Origin: JAGRMG01 sp047975215
Lineage (GTDB): Bacteria; Pseudomonadota; Alphaproteobacteria; Rhodobacterales; Rhodobacteraceae
NCBI GenBank assembly: GCA_047975215.1
Contig: JBKEDD010000130.1
Location: 46,491-110,490, forward strand
Reading direction: 5' to 3'
Length of the DNA: 64,000 nucleotides
How positions within the stretch are numbered: position 1 is the first letter of the stretch; each line of letters starts with the position of its first letter. The notes beneath the pieces are model-generated. The model had not been told where the DNA came from. It did no database searches and was given only the letters and a program-made list of their open reading frames with translations. The translations under genes were made by a program, and so were the position numbers. Below are positions 18,204 through 25,891 of the stretch, in pieces.

Positions 18204-19444
18204 ACCCGAGATTTGGCAAAACGCCTTTGGCATGTGCGGTTCGCCGCGTCGTCGCGGCGGCGATTGTCCTTGCCGCGCCGGCGGTTCCGGCGGCGGCGCA
18301 AAGCCTGTTTTCGCCCGCGATCCGGGTGAACGACGAGGCGATCACGCATTTCGAACTCGAACAGCGTATCCTATTCATGCAACTGCTGCGCATTCCGGGC
18401 GATCCCGAGACACTGGCGCGCAAGGCGCTGATCGAGGAACGGCTGAAGCGGCAGGCGACCAAAGATGCCGGCATCGCCGCCGAGCCCGAGGCCATCAAGG
18501 CGGGAATCGAGGAGTTGTCATCGCGCACGCAGCTTTCGGCGGAGGAATTCGTCAAGGCGCTGGGCGAAGCCGGCGTCGCGCCGGAAACGCTGCGCGACTT
18601 CGTGCGCAACGGCATCGACTGGCGCGACTACGTCACCCAGCGGTTCCTGTCGCAGGCCCGTCCGTCCGAGGAGGAGATCGACCGCGCCATGGCCCGGGGC
18701 GGCAGCGGCGGCGGAATCCAGGTTCTGTTGTCCGAAGTCATCATGCCGGTCACGCCCGACAATATCGAACAGGTCGACGAGCTGGCCGCCCAGATCTCCG
18801 GACTGACCAGCTATGACGCGTTTTCCAAGGCGGCCTCGCTTTATTCGGCCACCGACACGCGCAACGATGGTGGCAGGCTCGGCTGGCTCGATATCACCAA
18901 GCTGCCGGCCGGGTTGCAGCCGGTCATCATGGATCTGAAGCCCGGCGAGGTCAGTTCGCCGATCGCGCTGCCCAATGCCGTGGCGCTGTTTCAGATGCGC
19001 GGCATACGCGAAACCACCGCGGCCACGCCGCGATACGCGACGATCGACTATGCCATGTACCTCATCGCGGGCGGGCGCAGCGCGCCGGCGCTGGCGGCGG
19101 CGCAGGCGGTCCGCGACCGGGTGGATACCTGCAACGACCTCTATGGCGTGGCCAAGGGCCAGCCGCCGCAGGTGCTTGAACGCCTGAGCCTGCCGCCGGG
19201 CCAGATTCCGCAGGATATCGCGCTGGAACTGGCCAAGCTGGACGAGAACGAGATATCGACGGCGCTGACCCGGTCGAACGGAACCGCGCTGGTCGTGCTG
19301 ATGCTGTGCTCGCGAAACGCCGATCTGGGCGATGCGGTCACGCGCGAACAGGTCGCCAATGCCCTGACCCAGCAGCGCCTGGCCACCTATGCCGACAGCT
19401 ATCTGCAACAGCTTTTGGCCGAAGCGCGCATCGTCGATCAATGA
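18191..19444 (+). CDS. surA: periplasmic SurA-type peptidylprolyl isomerase/chaperone
   Basis: A 417-residue exported folding factor for outer-membrane proteins. The signal peptide ends near residue 37 (VPAAAQS). The N-terminal SurA chaperone domain follows (AIRVNDEAITHFELEQRILF and QATKDAGIAAEPEAIKAGIE). One parvulin-like PPIase domain is seen around residues 170-275 (EVIMPVTPDNIEQVDELAAQ, then DGGRLGWLDITKLPAGLQ). The typical second parvulin domain of enterobacterial SurA is degenerate here, as is usual in alphaproteobacteria. Its place directly behind lptD, a SurA client, supports the role. The gene overlaps lptD by 13 and pdxA by 4 bases. Confidence 0.9.
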   Translation: MQKLNPRFGKTPLACAVRRVVAAAIVLAAPAVPAAAQSLFSPAIRVNDEAITHFELEQRILFMQLLRIPGDPETLARKALIEERLKRQATKDAGIAAEPEAIKAGIEELSSRTQLSAEEFVKALGEAGVAPETLRDFVRNGIDWRDYVTQRFLSQARPSEEEIDRAMARGGSGGGIQVLLSEVIMPVTPDNIEQVDELAAQISGLTSYDAFSKAASLYSATDTRNDGGRLGWLDITKLPAGLQPVIMDLKPGEVSSPIALPNAVALFQMRGIRETTAATPRYATIDYAMYLIAGGRSAPALAAAQAVRDRVDTCNDLYGVAKGQPPQVLERLSLPPGQIPQDIALELAKLDENEISTALTRSNGTALVVLMLCSRNADLGDAVTREQVANALTQQRLATYADSYLQQLLAEARIVDQ

Positions 19445-20409
19445 GCGCGCCGATCGCGCTGAGCTGCGGCGAACCGGCCGGTATCGGCCCGGAACTGGCG
19501 GTGCGCGCCTGGGCCGAGCTGCGCCAGGACTGCCCGGTCGTCTGGATCGGCGATCCGGCGCACCTGCCGGACGAAACGCCGGTGGCGCGGATCTCGGACC
19601 TTGCGGATGCGGCCCGGGCCGCCGCAACCGCGCTGCCGGTGCTGGCCATACCCTTTGACGCCCCCGCGACGCCGGGGCAGCCGGATGCACGCAACGCGCC
19701 CGGCGTGATCGCGGCCATCGAACGCGCGGTGGCGCTGGTGCGTTCCGGCGAGGCCAGCGCCGTCTGCACTGCACCCATCAGCAAGAAGGCACTGATCGAC
19801 GGCGCGGGGTTCGCTTATCCCGGGCATACCGAATTCCTGGCGGCGCTCGCGGGGGTGGACCGGGTGGTCATGATGCTGGCCAGCGACCGGCTGCGGGTGG
19901 TGCCCGCGACGGTTCACATCCCGTTGACAGAGGTACCCCGGAAACTGACGCCGGACCTGCTGCGCGCCACGATCCGGCTGACCGCCGCCGGGCTGCGCGA
20001 GCGTTTCGGCATCGAACGCCCGAGGATCGCGGTGGCCGGGCTCAACCCGCATGCCGGCGAGGGCGGCGCCATGGGACGCGAGGAACTGGACTGGATCGCG
20101 CCGCTGGTGGCGGCGATGCGGTCGGACACCCTGACCCTGACCGGCCCGCACCCCGCCGACACGATGTTTCACGCACAGGCGCGCGCGCACTATGACGCGG
20201 CGATCGCCATGTATCACGATCAGGCGCTGATCCCGATCAAGACACTGGATTTTGACAGCGGCGTGAATGTCACACTGGGCCTGCCCTTCATCCGCACCTC
20301 GCCCGATCACGGCACCGCGCTCGACATCGCCGGGCGCGGCATCGCCCGGCCCGGCAGCCTGATCGCGGCGCTGCGGCTGGCGCAGAGGATGGCCGGAGGC
20401 GCGGTTTGA
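19441..20409 (+). CDS. pdxA: 4-hydroxythreonine-4-phosphate dehydrogenase
   Basis: PdxA oxidises 4-phosphooxy-threonine with NAD in the DXP-dependent vitamin B6 pathway. The 322-residue protein starts MSAPIALSCGEPAGIGPEL, the family's N-terminal motif, and shows CTAPISKKAL, GHTEFLAALAG (zinc His), VHIPLTEVPRKLT and AMYHDQALIPIKTL (second metal His), with INPHAGE-like NPHAGEGG in the centre. The ATG at 19441 overlaps the surA stop by four bases. The placement of pdxA between surA and rsmA is the same widely conserved arrangement found in enterobacteria. Confidence 0.95.
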   Translation: MSAPIALSCGEPAGIGPELAVRAWAELRQDCPVVWIGDPAHLPDETPVARISDLADAARAAATALPVLAIPFDAPATPGQPDARNAPGVIAAIERAVALVRSGEASAVCTAPISKKALIDGAGFAYPGHTEFLAALAGVDRVVMMLASDRLRVVPATVHIPLTEVPRKLTPDLLRATIRLTAAGLRERFGIERPRIAVAGLNPHAGEGGAMGREELDWIAPLVAAMRSDTLTLTGPHPADTMFHAQARAHYDAAIAMYHDQALIPIKTLDFDSGVNVTLGLPFIRTSPDHGTALDIAGRGIARPGSLIAALRLAQRMAGGAV

Positions 20410-20475
20410 GCGGCGCCCTGCCCCGCTGCGTGGCGCGGGGGCCCTGCCCCCGCCGCGCTGGCGCGCGGCCCCCCC

Positions 20476-20500
20476 GGAGTATTTGGACCAGAAAGAAGCC
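20476..20500 (+). repeat. extragenic repeat, copy 1 (5' leader of rsmA)
   Basis: GAGTATTT, two bases, then ACCAGAAAGAAGC, ending one base before the rsmA ATG. Copies 2 (27981) and 3 (55156) share both blocks with a three-base gap. Here the AGAAAG part is also the only ribosome-site-like sequence for rsmA. Confidence 0.8.
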
Positions 20501-21337
20501 ATGGGCGTGATCGACGATCTGCCGCCGCTGCGCGAGGTGATAGCGGCCCATGGGCTGAGCGCCAGAAAGGCGCTGGGCCAGAACTTTCTGCTGGATCTGA
20601 ACCTGACGGCCAAGATCGCGCGGCAGGCCGGCGATCTGCGCGGCTACGACGTGCTCGAGGTCGGGCCGGGGCCCGGCGGGCTGACCCGTGCCTTGCTGGC
20701 GGCGGGCGCCCACAAGGTTCTGGCGGTCGAGAAGGACGCGCGCTGTATCCCGGCACTGGAGGAAATCGCCGCGGCCTGCCCTGGACGGCTGGAGATCGTG
20801 CAAGGCGATGCGCTTGAGATAGACGCGATGGCGCATCTTGCGCACCCCGCGCGGATCGTGGCGAACCTGCCCTACAATGTCGCGACCGAATTGCTGGTGC
20901 GCTGGCTCGACCCGCCCGGCTGGCCGCCGTTCTGGACCAGCCTGACGCTTATGTTCCAGCGCGAGGTTGCCGATCGCATCGTCGCCGCGCCCGGCACCAA
21001 GGCGTATGGCAGGCTGTCGATACTGGCGCAATGGCGCTGCGATGCGCGGATCGCGATGTCGCTGCCGCCCGGTGCCTTCACGCCGCCGCCCAAGGTGGCC
21101 AGCGCGGTCGTGCATCTGGATGCGCTGCCTGCGCCGAGATATCCGGCCGATGCCGCCGTTCTGAACCGGGTGGTGGCTGCCGCGTTCAACCAGCGCCGCA
21201 AGATGCTGCGCGCGGCCCTGAAGGGGCTGGCACCGGATATCGAGGACCGCCTTGCCAGCGTCGGGATCGCGCCGACCGAACGCGCCGAACAGGTACCGCT
21301 GGAAGGGTTCTGCGCGCTGGCGCGCACATTCGGCTGA
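20501..21337 (+). CDS. rsmA: 16S rRNA (adenine1518/1519-N6)-dimethyltransferase RsmA
   Basis: RsmA (KsgA) dimethylates two adjacent adenines in helix 45 of 16S rRNA late in small-subunit assembly. The 278-residue protein has the N-terminal SARKALGQNFLLDLNLTAKI, SAM motif I EVGPGPGGLTRALL, motif IV VANLPYNVATELL and the C-terminal basic VAAAFNQRRKMLRAALKGL. The ATG at 20501 is used; an in-frame codon 18 bases upstream lies inside the extragenic repeat and is unlikely. It follows pdxA after 91 bases, so it may have partial independent control. Confidence 0.96.
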   Translation: MGVIDDLPPLREVIAAHGLSARKALGQNFLLDLNLTAKIARQAGDLRGYDVLEVGPGPGGLTRALLAAGAHKVLAVEKDARCIPALEEIAAACPGRLEIVQGDALEIDAMAHLAHPARIVANLPYNVATELLVRWLDPPGWPPFWTSLTLMFQREVADRIVAAPGTKAYGRLSILAQWRCDARIAMSLPPGAFTPPPKVASAVVHLDALPAPRYPADAAVLNRVVAAAFNQRRKMLRAALKGLAPDIEDRLASVGIAPTERAEQVPLEGFCALARTFG

Positions 21338-21343
21338 GCTTTC

Positions 21344-21357
21344 GGGCGCCGGCGCCC
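21344..21357. terminator. palindrome after rsmA (weak terminator candidate)
   Basis: GGGCGCC followed directly by GGCGCCC lies 7 bases after the rsmA stop, between convergent rsmA and the DUF4167 gene. There is no T-run, so it is a weak terminator candidate. Confidence 0.35.
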
Positions 21358-21458
21358 CCGGCAGGGCGGCGCTGGACAGGCTTGTTCCGTTGAATGTTGC
21401 GTACACGCGAATTCGGCCGGAAGGCGAATGTCCGCAAGCCGGAAAACCGCGTTGCGCC

Positions 21459-22022
21459 CTATTCGGCCGCTTCGGGTGATTCGCCCTTGTCGGGTTGCGA
21501 TTCGGTGGCGCCCGCGGCGTCGGCTTTCGGTGCCGGTTTGCGGCTGCGCGACCGGCCGCCGGTCTTCCTGGGCTTGCTTTCGGGGGTTTCCACCAGGCCG
21601 TTGTCGCCCGCGGCATCCCCGCCCGAAAGGTCCAGTACGTCGGGTTGGGGCGTCTGCGCCGGATCGCCGGAGCGGCCGGCATTGTCGCGCTCCTGACGGT
21701 CGGCGCGGTCGCGGTCGCGTTCGGCCTGGCGTTCGCGGTTCTGGCGTTCCTGTTCTTCCCGGCGCTGGTCGATCTCGCGTTGCGCCTCGCTCAGCAGGCG
21801 CAGGTAATGTTCGGCGTGCTGCTGGAAGTTCTCGGCCGCCACGCGGTCGTTGCCCAGTTGCGCATCGCGCGCCAACTGGTTGTACTTGTCGATAATCTGT
21901 TGCGGTGTGCCGCGGACCTTGCCTTCGGGGCCGGAGCTGTCAAAAACCCGGTTGATGATATTCCCGCCCGAAGGCCGGCTGCGGTTCGACTTGGACCGCG
22001 AACGTGATTTGGACGATCTCAT
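21459..22022 (-). CDS. DUF4167 domain protein, probably RNA-binding
   Basis: A 187-residue protein starting with an Arg/Ser-rich tail (SSKSRSRSKSNRSRPSGG), then the conserved DUF4167 core NIINRVFDSSGPEGKVRG with QQIIDKYNQLARDAQLGNDR and AAENFQQHAEHYLRLLSEA. A highly charged Glu/Arg-rich helix and a disordered, acidic C-terminus follow. The family is nearly confined to alphaproteobacteria and has no settled function; the basic tail suggests nucleic-acid binding. It lies downstream of prmC on the same strand, separated by 233 bases that probably hold its own promoter. Confidence 0.85.
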   Translation of the reverse strand: MRSSKSRSRSKSNRSRPSGGNIINRVFDSSGPEGKVRGTPQQIIDKYNQLARDAQLGNDRVAAENFQQHAEHYLRLLSEAQREIDQRREEQERQNRERQAERDRDRADRQERDNAGRSGDPAQTPQPDVLDLSGGDAAGDNGLVETPESKPRKTGGRSRSRKPAPKADAAGATESQPDKGESPEAAE

Positions 22023-22255
22023 TATTAGCGTCAGCCTTGTGCTCAGTTTCGTATGCTCCGACCGACGCTTTGTTGCGTTCCACTAAGGCCGGGCCATCGA
22101 CTTTTGGGCTTGGCGTCACGCGGGAGCTAAGAAACATCCGCCATCGTGACACCCCCGAGTAAACACGTCCGGCGCGATCAGACAAGGGCCAAGGCGCATT
22201 TTTGCGCGGAATTTTCGCCTGGTTGGCGCATTTTCACCGCACAAGCCCGCAAATT

Positions 22256-23098
22256 TCATCCGTTGCGGGCGCATATCACCCGGTCGCGACCGTCGAGGTC
22301 GGCGATGACGCGCAGGCCGGTCAGCCCGGCGCCGGCCAGAAGCGCGGACACCGCCGCCGCCTGTGTCGGCCCGATCTCGACCACGAGCCGGCCTCCCGGT
22401 TCGAGATGTCGGACCACGTCGGCACCGATGCGGCGATAGGCCCCCAGCCCGTCGCCGCCGTCGGTCAGCGCCTGCCGGGGCTCGTGGCGGCGCACTTCCT
22501 CGTCAAGGCCGGCCATTTCCGTGCCCGCGATCTAGGGCGGGTTCGCCACGATCAGATCGAACCTGCCCTCGACCGCGGCAAACCAGTCCGAGCGCCGGAT
22601 CTCGGCGCGATTTTCGACCCGGTGCAGCACCGCGTTTGCGCTGGCCTGAAGGCAGGCGGCCTCGCTCAGGTCGATACCCAGGCCGCTGGCATTGCTCCGT
22701 TCCGCCAGCAGCGTCACCAGGATGCAGCCCGACCCGGTGCCCAGATCGAGCACGCTTTCGAACGGTTCGGCCAGTGCGGCCTCGATCAGGGTTTCGGTTT
22801 CCGGCCTCGGATCAAGCACATCGCGGCTGACCTTGAATCGGCGGCCATAGAATTCGCGTTCGCCCACCAGATGCGAAACGGGCACCCGTACCGCGCGCAG
22901 CGCGATCAGCCGTTCATAACGTTCCGCGACGCCCTGGGGCAGATCCTCGGGCGCGATCAGGGTGACACGGGCGGCGTCGATGCGCGCGGCATGGGCCAGA
23001 AGCAGGCGCGCATCGCGGGCCGGGTCGGCCACGCCTGCCGCGCGCAGCCGCGACGCCGCGGCCGCCATCGCCTGCGCCGCGGTGACGCGGGGCGTCAT
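22256..23098 (-). pseudogene. prmC: release factor glutamine methyltransferase PrmC, with in-frame amber at the NPPY Tyr
   Basis: PrmC N5-methylates the Gln of the GGQ motif in release factors. Residues 1-188 are normal: HLVGEREFYGRRFKVSRDVL, DPRPETETLIEAAL, SAM motif VLDLGTGSGCILVTLL and FDLIVANPP. The next codon, TAG at 22534-22532, replaces the Tyr of the catalytic NPPY motif. The same frame then continues unbroken for 91 codons (IAGTEMAGLDEEVRRHEPRQ to the C-terminus), giving a 280-residue protein of family length if read through. A single base change (TAC/TAT to TAG) explains it. The start overlaps the prfA stop by four bases. Product if terminated: a 188-residue fragment lacking half the substrate pocket. 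Sequencing error, recent pseudogene and programmed readthrough cannot be separated here. Confidence 0.92.
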
Positions 23099-24165
23099 GC
23101 GCCCATCTCGGCCAGGAGGCGGGTGCGCGCGTCGGTGCCCAGCGCGTCGATCACCTCGTCCAGGTCGCCGGCCATCACCTGATCGAGCCGGTAGAGCGTG
23201 AGGTTGATGCGGTGATCGGTGATCCGCCCCTGGGGAAAATTGTAGGTGCGGATGCGCTCCGATCGGTCGCCGCTGCCGACCTGCGCGGCGCGGCTGGCCG
23301 AGCGTTCGCTGTGCTGGCGCTGGCGTTCAAGGTCAAACAGCCGGGTTTTCAGCACCTGCATGGCGATCTCGCGGTTGCGGTGCTGGGACTTTTCCGAACT
23401 GGTGACAACGATGCCGGTGGGCAGATGCGTGATGCGCACCGCCGAGTCGGTGGTGTTGACGTGCTGGCCACCCGCGCCGCTGCTGCGCATGGTGTCGATG
23501 CGCAGATCGGCCGGATCCACCTGGATATCGACATCCTGCGCCTCGGGCAGAACCGCAACGGTGGCGGCGCTGGTGTGGATGCGCCCGCCGCTTTCGGTCG
23601 CCGGCACCCGCTGGACCCGGTGAACACCGCTTTCGTATTTCAGCCGGGCAAAGACGTTGTCGCCCTTCACATGCACGACCACCTCCTTGATGCCGCCCAG
23701 TTCGGTGGCCTGCATCTCGACGATTTCGAACGTCCAGCCGCGTGTTTCCGCGTAACGCTGGTACATACGCAGAAGATCGCCGGCGAACAGCGCCGCCTCG
23801 TCGCCGCCGGTGCCGGGACGTATTTCAAGAATGGCGGGGCGGCCGTCGGCCTCGTCGCGGGGCAGCAGCGCCAGTTGCAGGGCCTGTTCGGCCTGCGGCA
23901 GACGCGCATTCAGCGTCGCGATCTCCTCTTCGGCGAGGGCTTTCATGTCCGGGTCTTGCAGCAGGGCGTGCGCCTCGGCCAGGGCGGCGCGCAGCCGGTG
24001 CCATTCGCCGATCTGATCGACCACCGGGCGCAGGTCCGAATACTCCCGCGCCAGCGCCGCGATCTCGCCGCCGGCGGCCTCTGCCATCGCGGCTTCGAGG
24101 TACTGGAACCTCTGGACGATCTGTTCAAGGCGCTCTTGTGGAACCATCCGCGCGGTTTGTGCCAT
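23095..24165 (-). CDS. prfA: peptide chain release factor 1
   Basis: RF1 reads UAA and UAG and triggers peptide release. The 356-residue protein has the codon-recognition tripeptide PAT (188-190 in RVPATESGG) that defines RF1, and the catalytic GGQ at 232-234 in SSGAGGQHVN, the Gln methylated by PrmC. EIRPGTGGDEAALFAGDLL is the family's domain-2 signature. Nothing looks altered. It is upstream of and translationally coupled to prmC. At least three genes in the window (9429, 2983, 38578) end in TAG, so RF1 must be active on UAG. Confidence 0.97.
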   Translation of the reverse strand: MAQTARMVPQERLEQIVQRFQYLEAAMAEAAGGEIAALAREYSDLRPVVDQIGEWHRLRAALAEAHALLQDPDMKALAEEEIATLNARLPQAEQALQLALLPRDEADGRPAILEIRPGTGGDEAALFAGDLLRMYQRYAETRGWTFEIVEMQATELGGIKEVVVHVKGDNVFARLKYESGVHRVQRVPATESGGRIHTSAATVAVLPEAQDVDIQVDPADLRIDTMRSSGAGGQHVNTTDSAVRITHLPTGIVVTSSEKSQHRNREIAMQVLKTRLFDLERQRQHSERSASRAAQVGSGDRSERIRTYNFPQGRITDHRINLTLYRLDQVMAGDLDEVIDALGTDARTRLLAEMGA

Positions 24166-24208
24166 CGCGACGCTTTGGTCAAGAGGCGGGACATGCTAGG
24201 ATGGGTAC

Positions 24209-24511
24209 ATGCAACGCCCGATCGCTTTCGCCTTCATCCTGAACGCCGCGGCCGTGGCAGCGCCCGGTCATGCCGACGTCATCGGCCCGGGCGGAAAGGT
24301 GCGCGACTGCTATTGCACCGATACGCAGGGCCAGCGGATCGAACTGGGCGAAACGATCTGCCTCATGGTCGACGGGCGCATGTTCATGGCGCAATGCCAG
24401 ATGTCGCTGAACGTTCCGATGTGGCGCGAGGTGCGACAGGGATGTCTTTCATCGCGCAACCAGAGCGTCGAGCCAGCCCTCGACCCGCCTGCGGTTCACG
24501 CCGAAATCTGA
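24209..24511 (+). CDS. small secreted Cys-containing protein of unknown function
   Basis: A protein of 100 residues with an N-terminal hydrophobic signal (IAFAFILNAAAVAAPGHA). The mature part has GKVRDCYCTDTQGQRIELGE and CLMVDGRMFMAQCQMSLN, then VRQGCLSS, so about five cysteines could form disulfides in the periplasm. Small proteins with this CYCTD...GETICL...C pattern recur in Rhodobacteraceae as I recall them, but I know no function. The last ~20 codons overlap the end of the convergent DUF1499 gene by 63 bases. It is divergent from prfA by only 43 bases. Confidence 0.6.
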   Translation: MQRPIAFAFILNAAAVAAPGHADVIGPGGKVRDCYCTDTQGQRIELGETICLMVDGRMFMAQCQMSLNVPMWREVRQGCLSSRNQSVEPALDPPAVHAEI

Positions 24512-24865
24512 CCGCCCGAACCTCTGCCGGGCCCAGATCACCAGCCGGTCGCCCTCCTGCCGGGCGGTGCTGTAGTCGGGAAAGCCGATCAACGCGCTGC
24601 GGGTGACATAGGTAAGCATGCCGTCTTGCACCGATCCCGCCAGAACCCGGGTGCGCGGCGTTGCGCGAACGATCGCATCAAGCCGCGCCAACCCGTCCGG
24701 TCCGGTGCGGACAATCCGCACGATGCCGTTTGCAACCCCGGCATTTTCGCCCGCCGGAGGCGGAACATGCCAGTCGGCGGCGTGGTCTGGCGCCAGCCTG
24801 ACATAGCCCAGCGCCACCGCCACGACGGCCAGACAGGCCCAAATTCCCACTCGCAAGCGTCCCAT
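24449..24865 (-). CDS. DUF1499 family membrane-anchored protein
   Basis: A 138-residue protein with an N-terminal hydrophobic segment (VGIWACLAVVAVALGYV, residues ~6-22) followed by the DUF1499 domain: DWHVPPP, TRVLAGSVQDGMLTYVTRS and GFPDYSTARQEGDRLVIWAR, ending FGRSDFGVNRRRVEGWLDAL. The final FGxSDFGVNRxRVexWL is characteristic. The family's role is unknown. The ATG at 24865 gives the membrane anchor directly; the longer frame adds low-complexity Arg-rich sequence. Its C-terminal coding region overlaps the convergent small secreted protein gene. Confidence 0.85.
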   Translation of the reverse strand: MGRLRVGIWACLAVVAVALGYVRLAPDHAADWHVPPPAGENAGVANGIVRIVRTGPDGLARLDAIVRATPRTRVLAGSVQDGMLTYVTRSALIGFPDYSTARQEGDRLVIWARQRFGRSDFGVNRRRVEGWLDALVAR

Positions 24866-24915
24866 GGCCCCCGGCCCCGTTGCCGCGACCGGACCGCCCC
24901 GGCCGCTCCGACCAC

Positions 24916-25878
24916 CTATTTCAGCAGATTCCAGCCGATGAGGCTGATGATCTCGACGGCCACATGCGCGCCCGCGATGGCGGTGGCGCCGGTGGTGTCG
25001 AAAGGCGGGCTGACCTCGACGACATCTCCGCCCTTGATATCGATACCGGCGACGGCGCGCAGGATCGCCGCGGCCTGCCAACTGGCCAGCCCGCCCCAGA
25101 CCGGTGTGCCGGTGCCGGGCGCGAAGGCCGGATCCAGCGCGTCGATATCGAAACTCAGATAGACCGGCCGATCGCCGAGGATATCGCGGATGCGCCGCGC
25201 GGTTTCCACCGGGCCGATCGCGTGTACCTCGGGCGCGTCGATGACATGCACCCCCAGCGTGTCGTCGTTCGTGGTGCGGATTCCGACCTGGACCGAGCGC
25301 GCCGGATCGACGATGCCCGATTTCACCGCCTTGTAGAACATGGTGCCGTGATCGACGCGGGCAAGGTCGTCATCCACCCAGGTATCGCTGTGCGCATCGA
25401 ACTGCAAAAGGCTGATGGGGCCGTATATTTCGGCATATGCCTTGAGAATCGGAAAGCTGATGTAGTGATCGCCCCCCAGCGTGACCGAGGCGGCGCCGGC
25501 GTTCAGGATCGTGCGGATATGGGCGCTCACGGCGTCAGGAAACGCCGGCACGTTGGCATAGTCGAAAGCCATGTCGCCATAGTCGACGATCGCCAGGTTC
25601 GCCAGCGGCGCGTGCGGCCAGCCATAGGGTTCGTCGGGAGCCTGCAACGCGCTGGCCTCGCGGATGGCGCGCGGCCCCAGCCTTGCGCCGGGCCGGTTGG
25701 TGACGCCCTGGTCGAACGGAATGCCGGTCACGGCGATATCGGCGCCGGACAGATCCTTGCTGTAGCGGCGGCGCAGGAAAGAGGTGGCGCCGCCAAAGGT
25801 GTTCTCGAAGGACGGCCCCCTTAGCGAATCGCGGGTGAATGCCTGATCGACCTGGGTTTTCGCATCTTCCAGTGCCAT
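24916..25878 (-). CDS. agmatinase/ureohydrolase family protein
   Basis: A 320-residue binuclear manganese hydrolase of the arginase-agmatinase family, which releases urea or ammonia from guanidino compounds. Metal motifs are complete: VTLGGDHYISFPIL, LLQFDAHSDTW and LSFDIDALDPAFAPGTGTP. The overall pattern (IAVTGIPFDQGVTNRPGARL) is that of agmatinase (SpeB), although guanidinobutyrase or related specificity is possible. ATG at 25878. It starts 13 bases after an M20 amidohydrolase gene on the same strand, suggesting an operon for breakdown of a guanidino or N-acyl amino compound. No arginine decarboxylase is nearby. Confidence 0.88.
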   Translation of the reverse strand: MALEDAKTQVDQAFTRDSLRGPSFENTFGGATSFLRRRYSKDLSGADIAVTGIPFDQGVTNRPGARLGPRAIREASALQAPDEPYGWPHAPLANLAIVDYGDMAFDYANVPAFPDAVSAHIRTILNAGAASVTLGGDHYISFPILKAYAEIYGPISLLQFDAHSDTWVDDDLARVDHGTMFYKAVKSGIVDPARSVQVGIRTTNDDTLGVHVIDAPEVHAIGPVETARRIRDILGDRPVYLSFDIDALDPAFAPGTGTPVWGGLASWQAAAILRAVAGIDIKGGDVVEVSPPFDTTGATAIAGAHVAVEIISLIGWNLLK

Positions 25879-25891
25879 GTTCCTGCCTCTC

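Noticed and set aside
22194..22207. GCGCA-TTTT-TGCGC hairpin downstream of prmC
   Set aside because: Only a 5-base stem and no T-run on the relevant strand; too weak to call a terminator.
22532..22534. Recoding of UAG as an amino acid throughout the genome
   Set aside because: marC, the DUF5602 gene and the RND permease end in TAG at sensible positions and RF1 is intact, so only a gene-specific event is possible.
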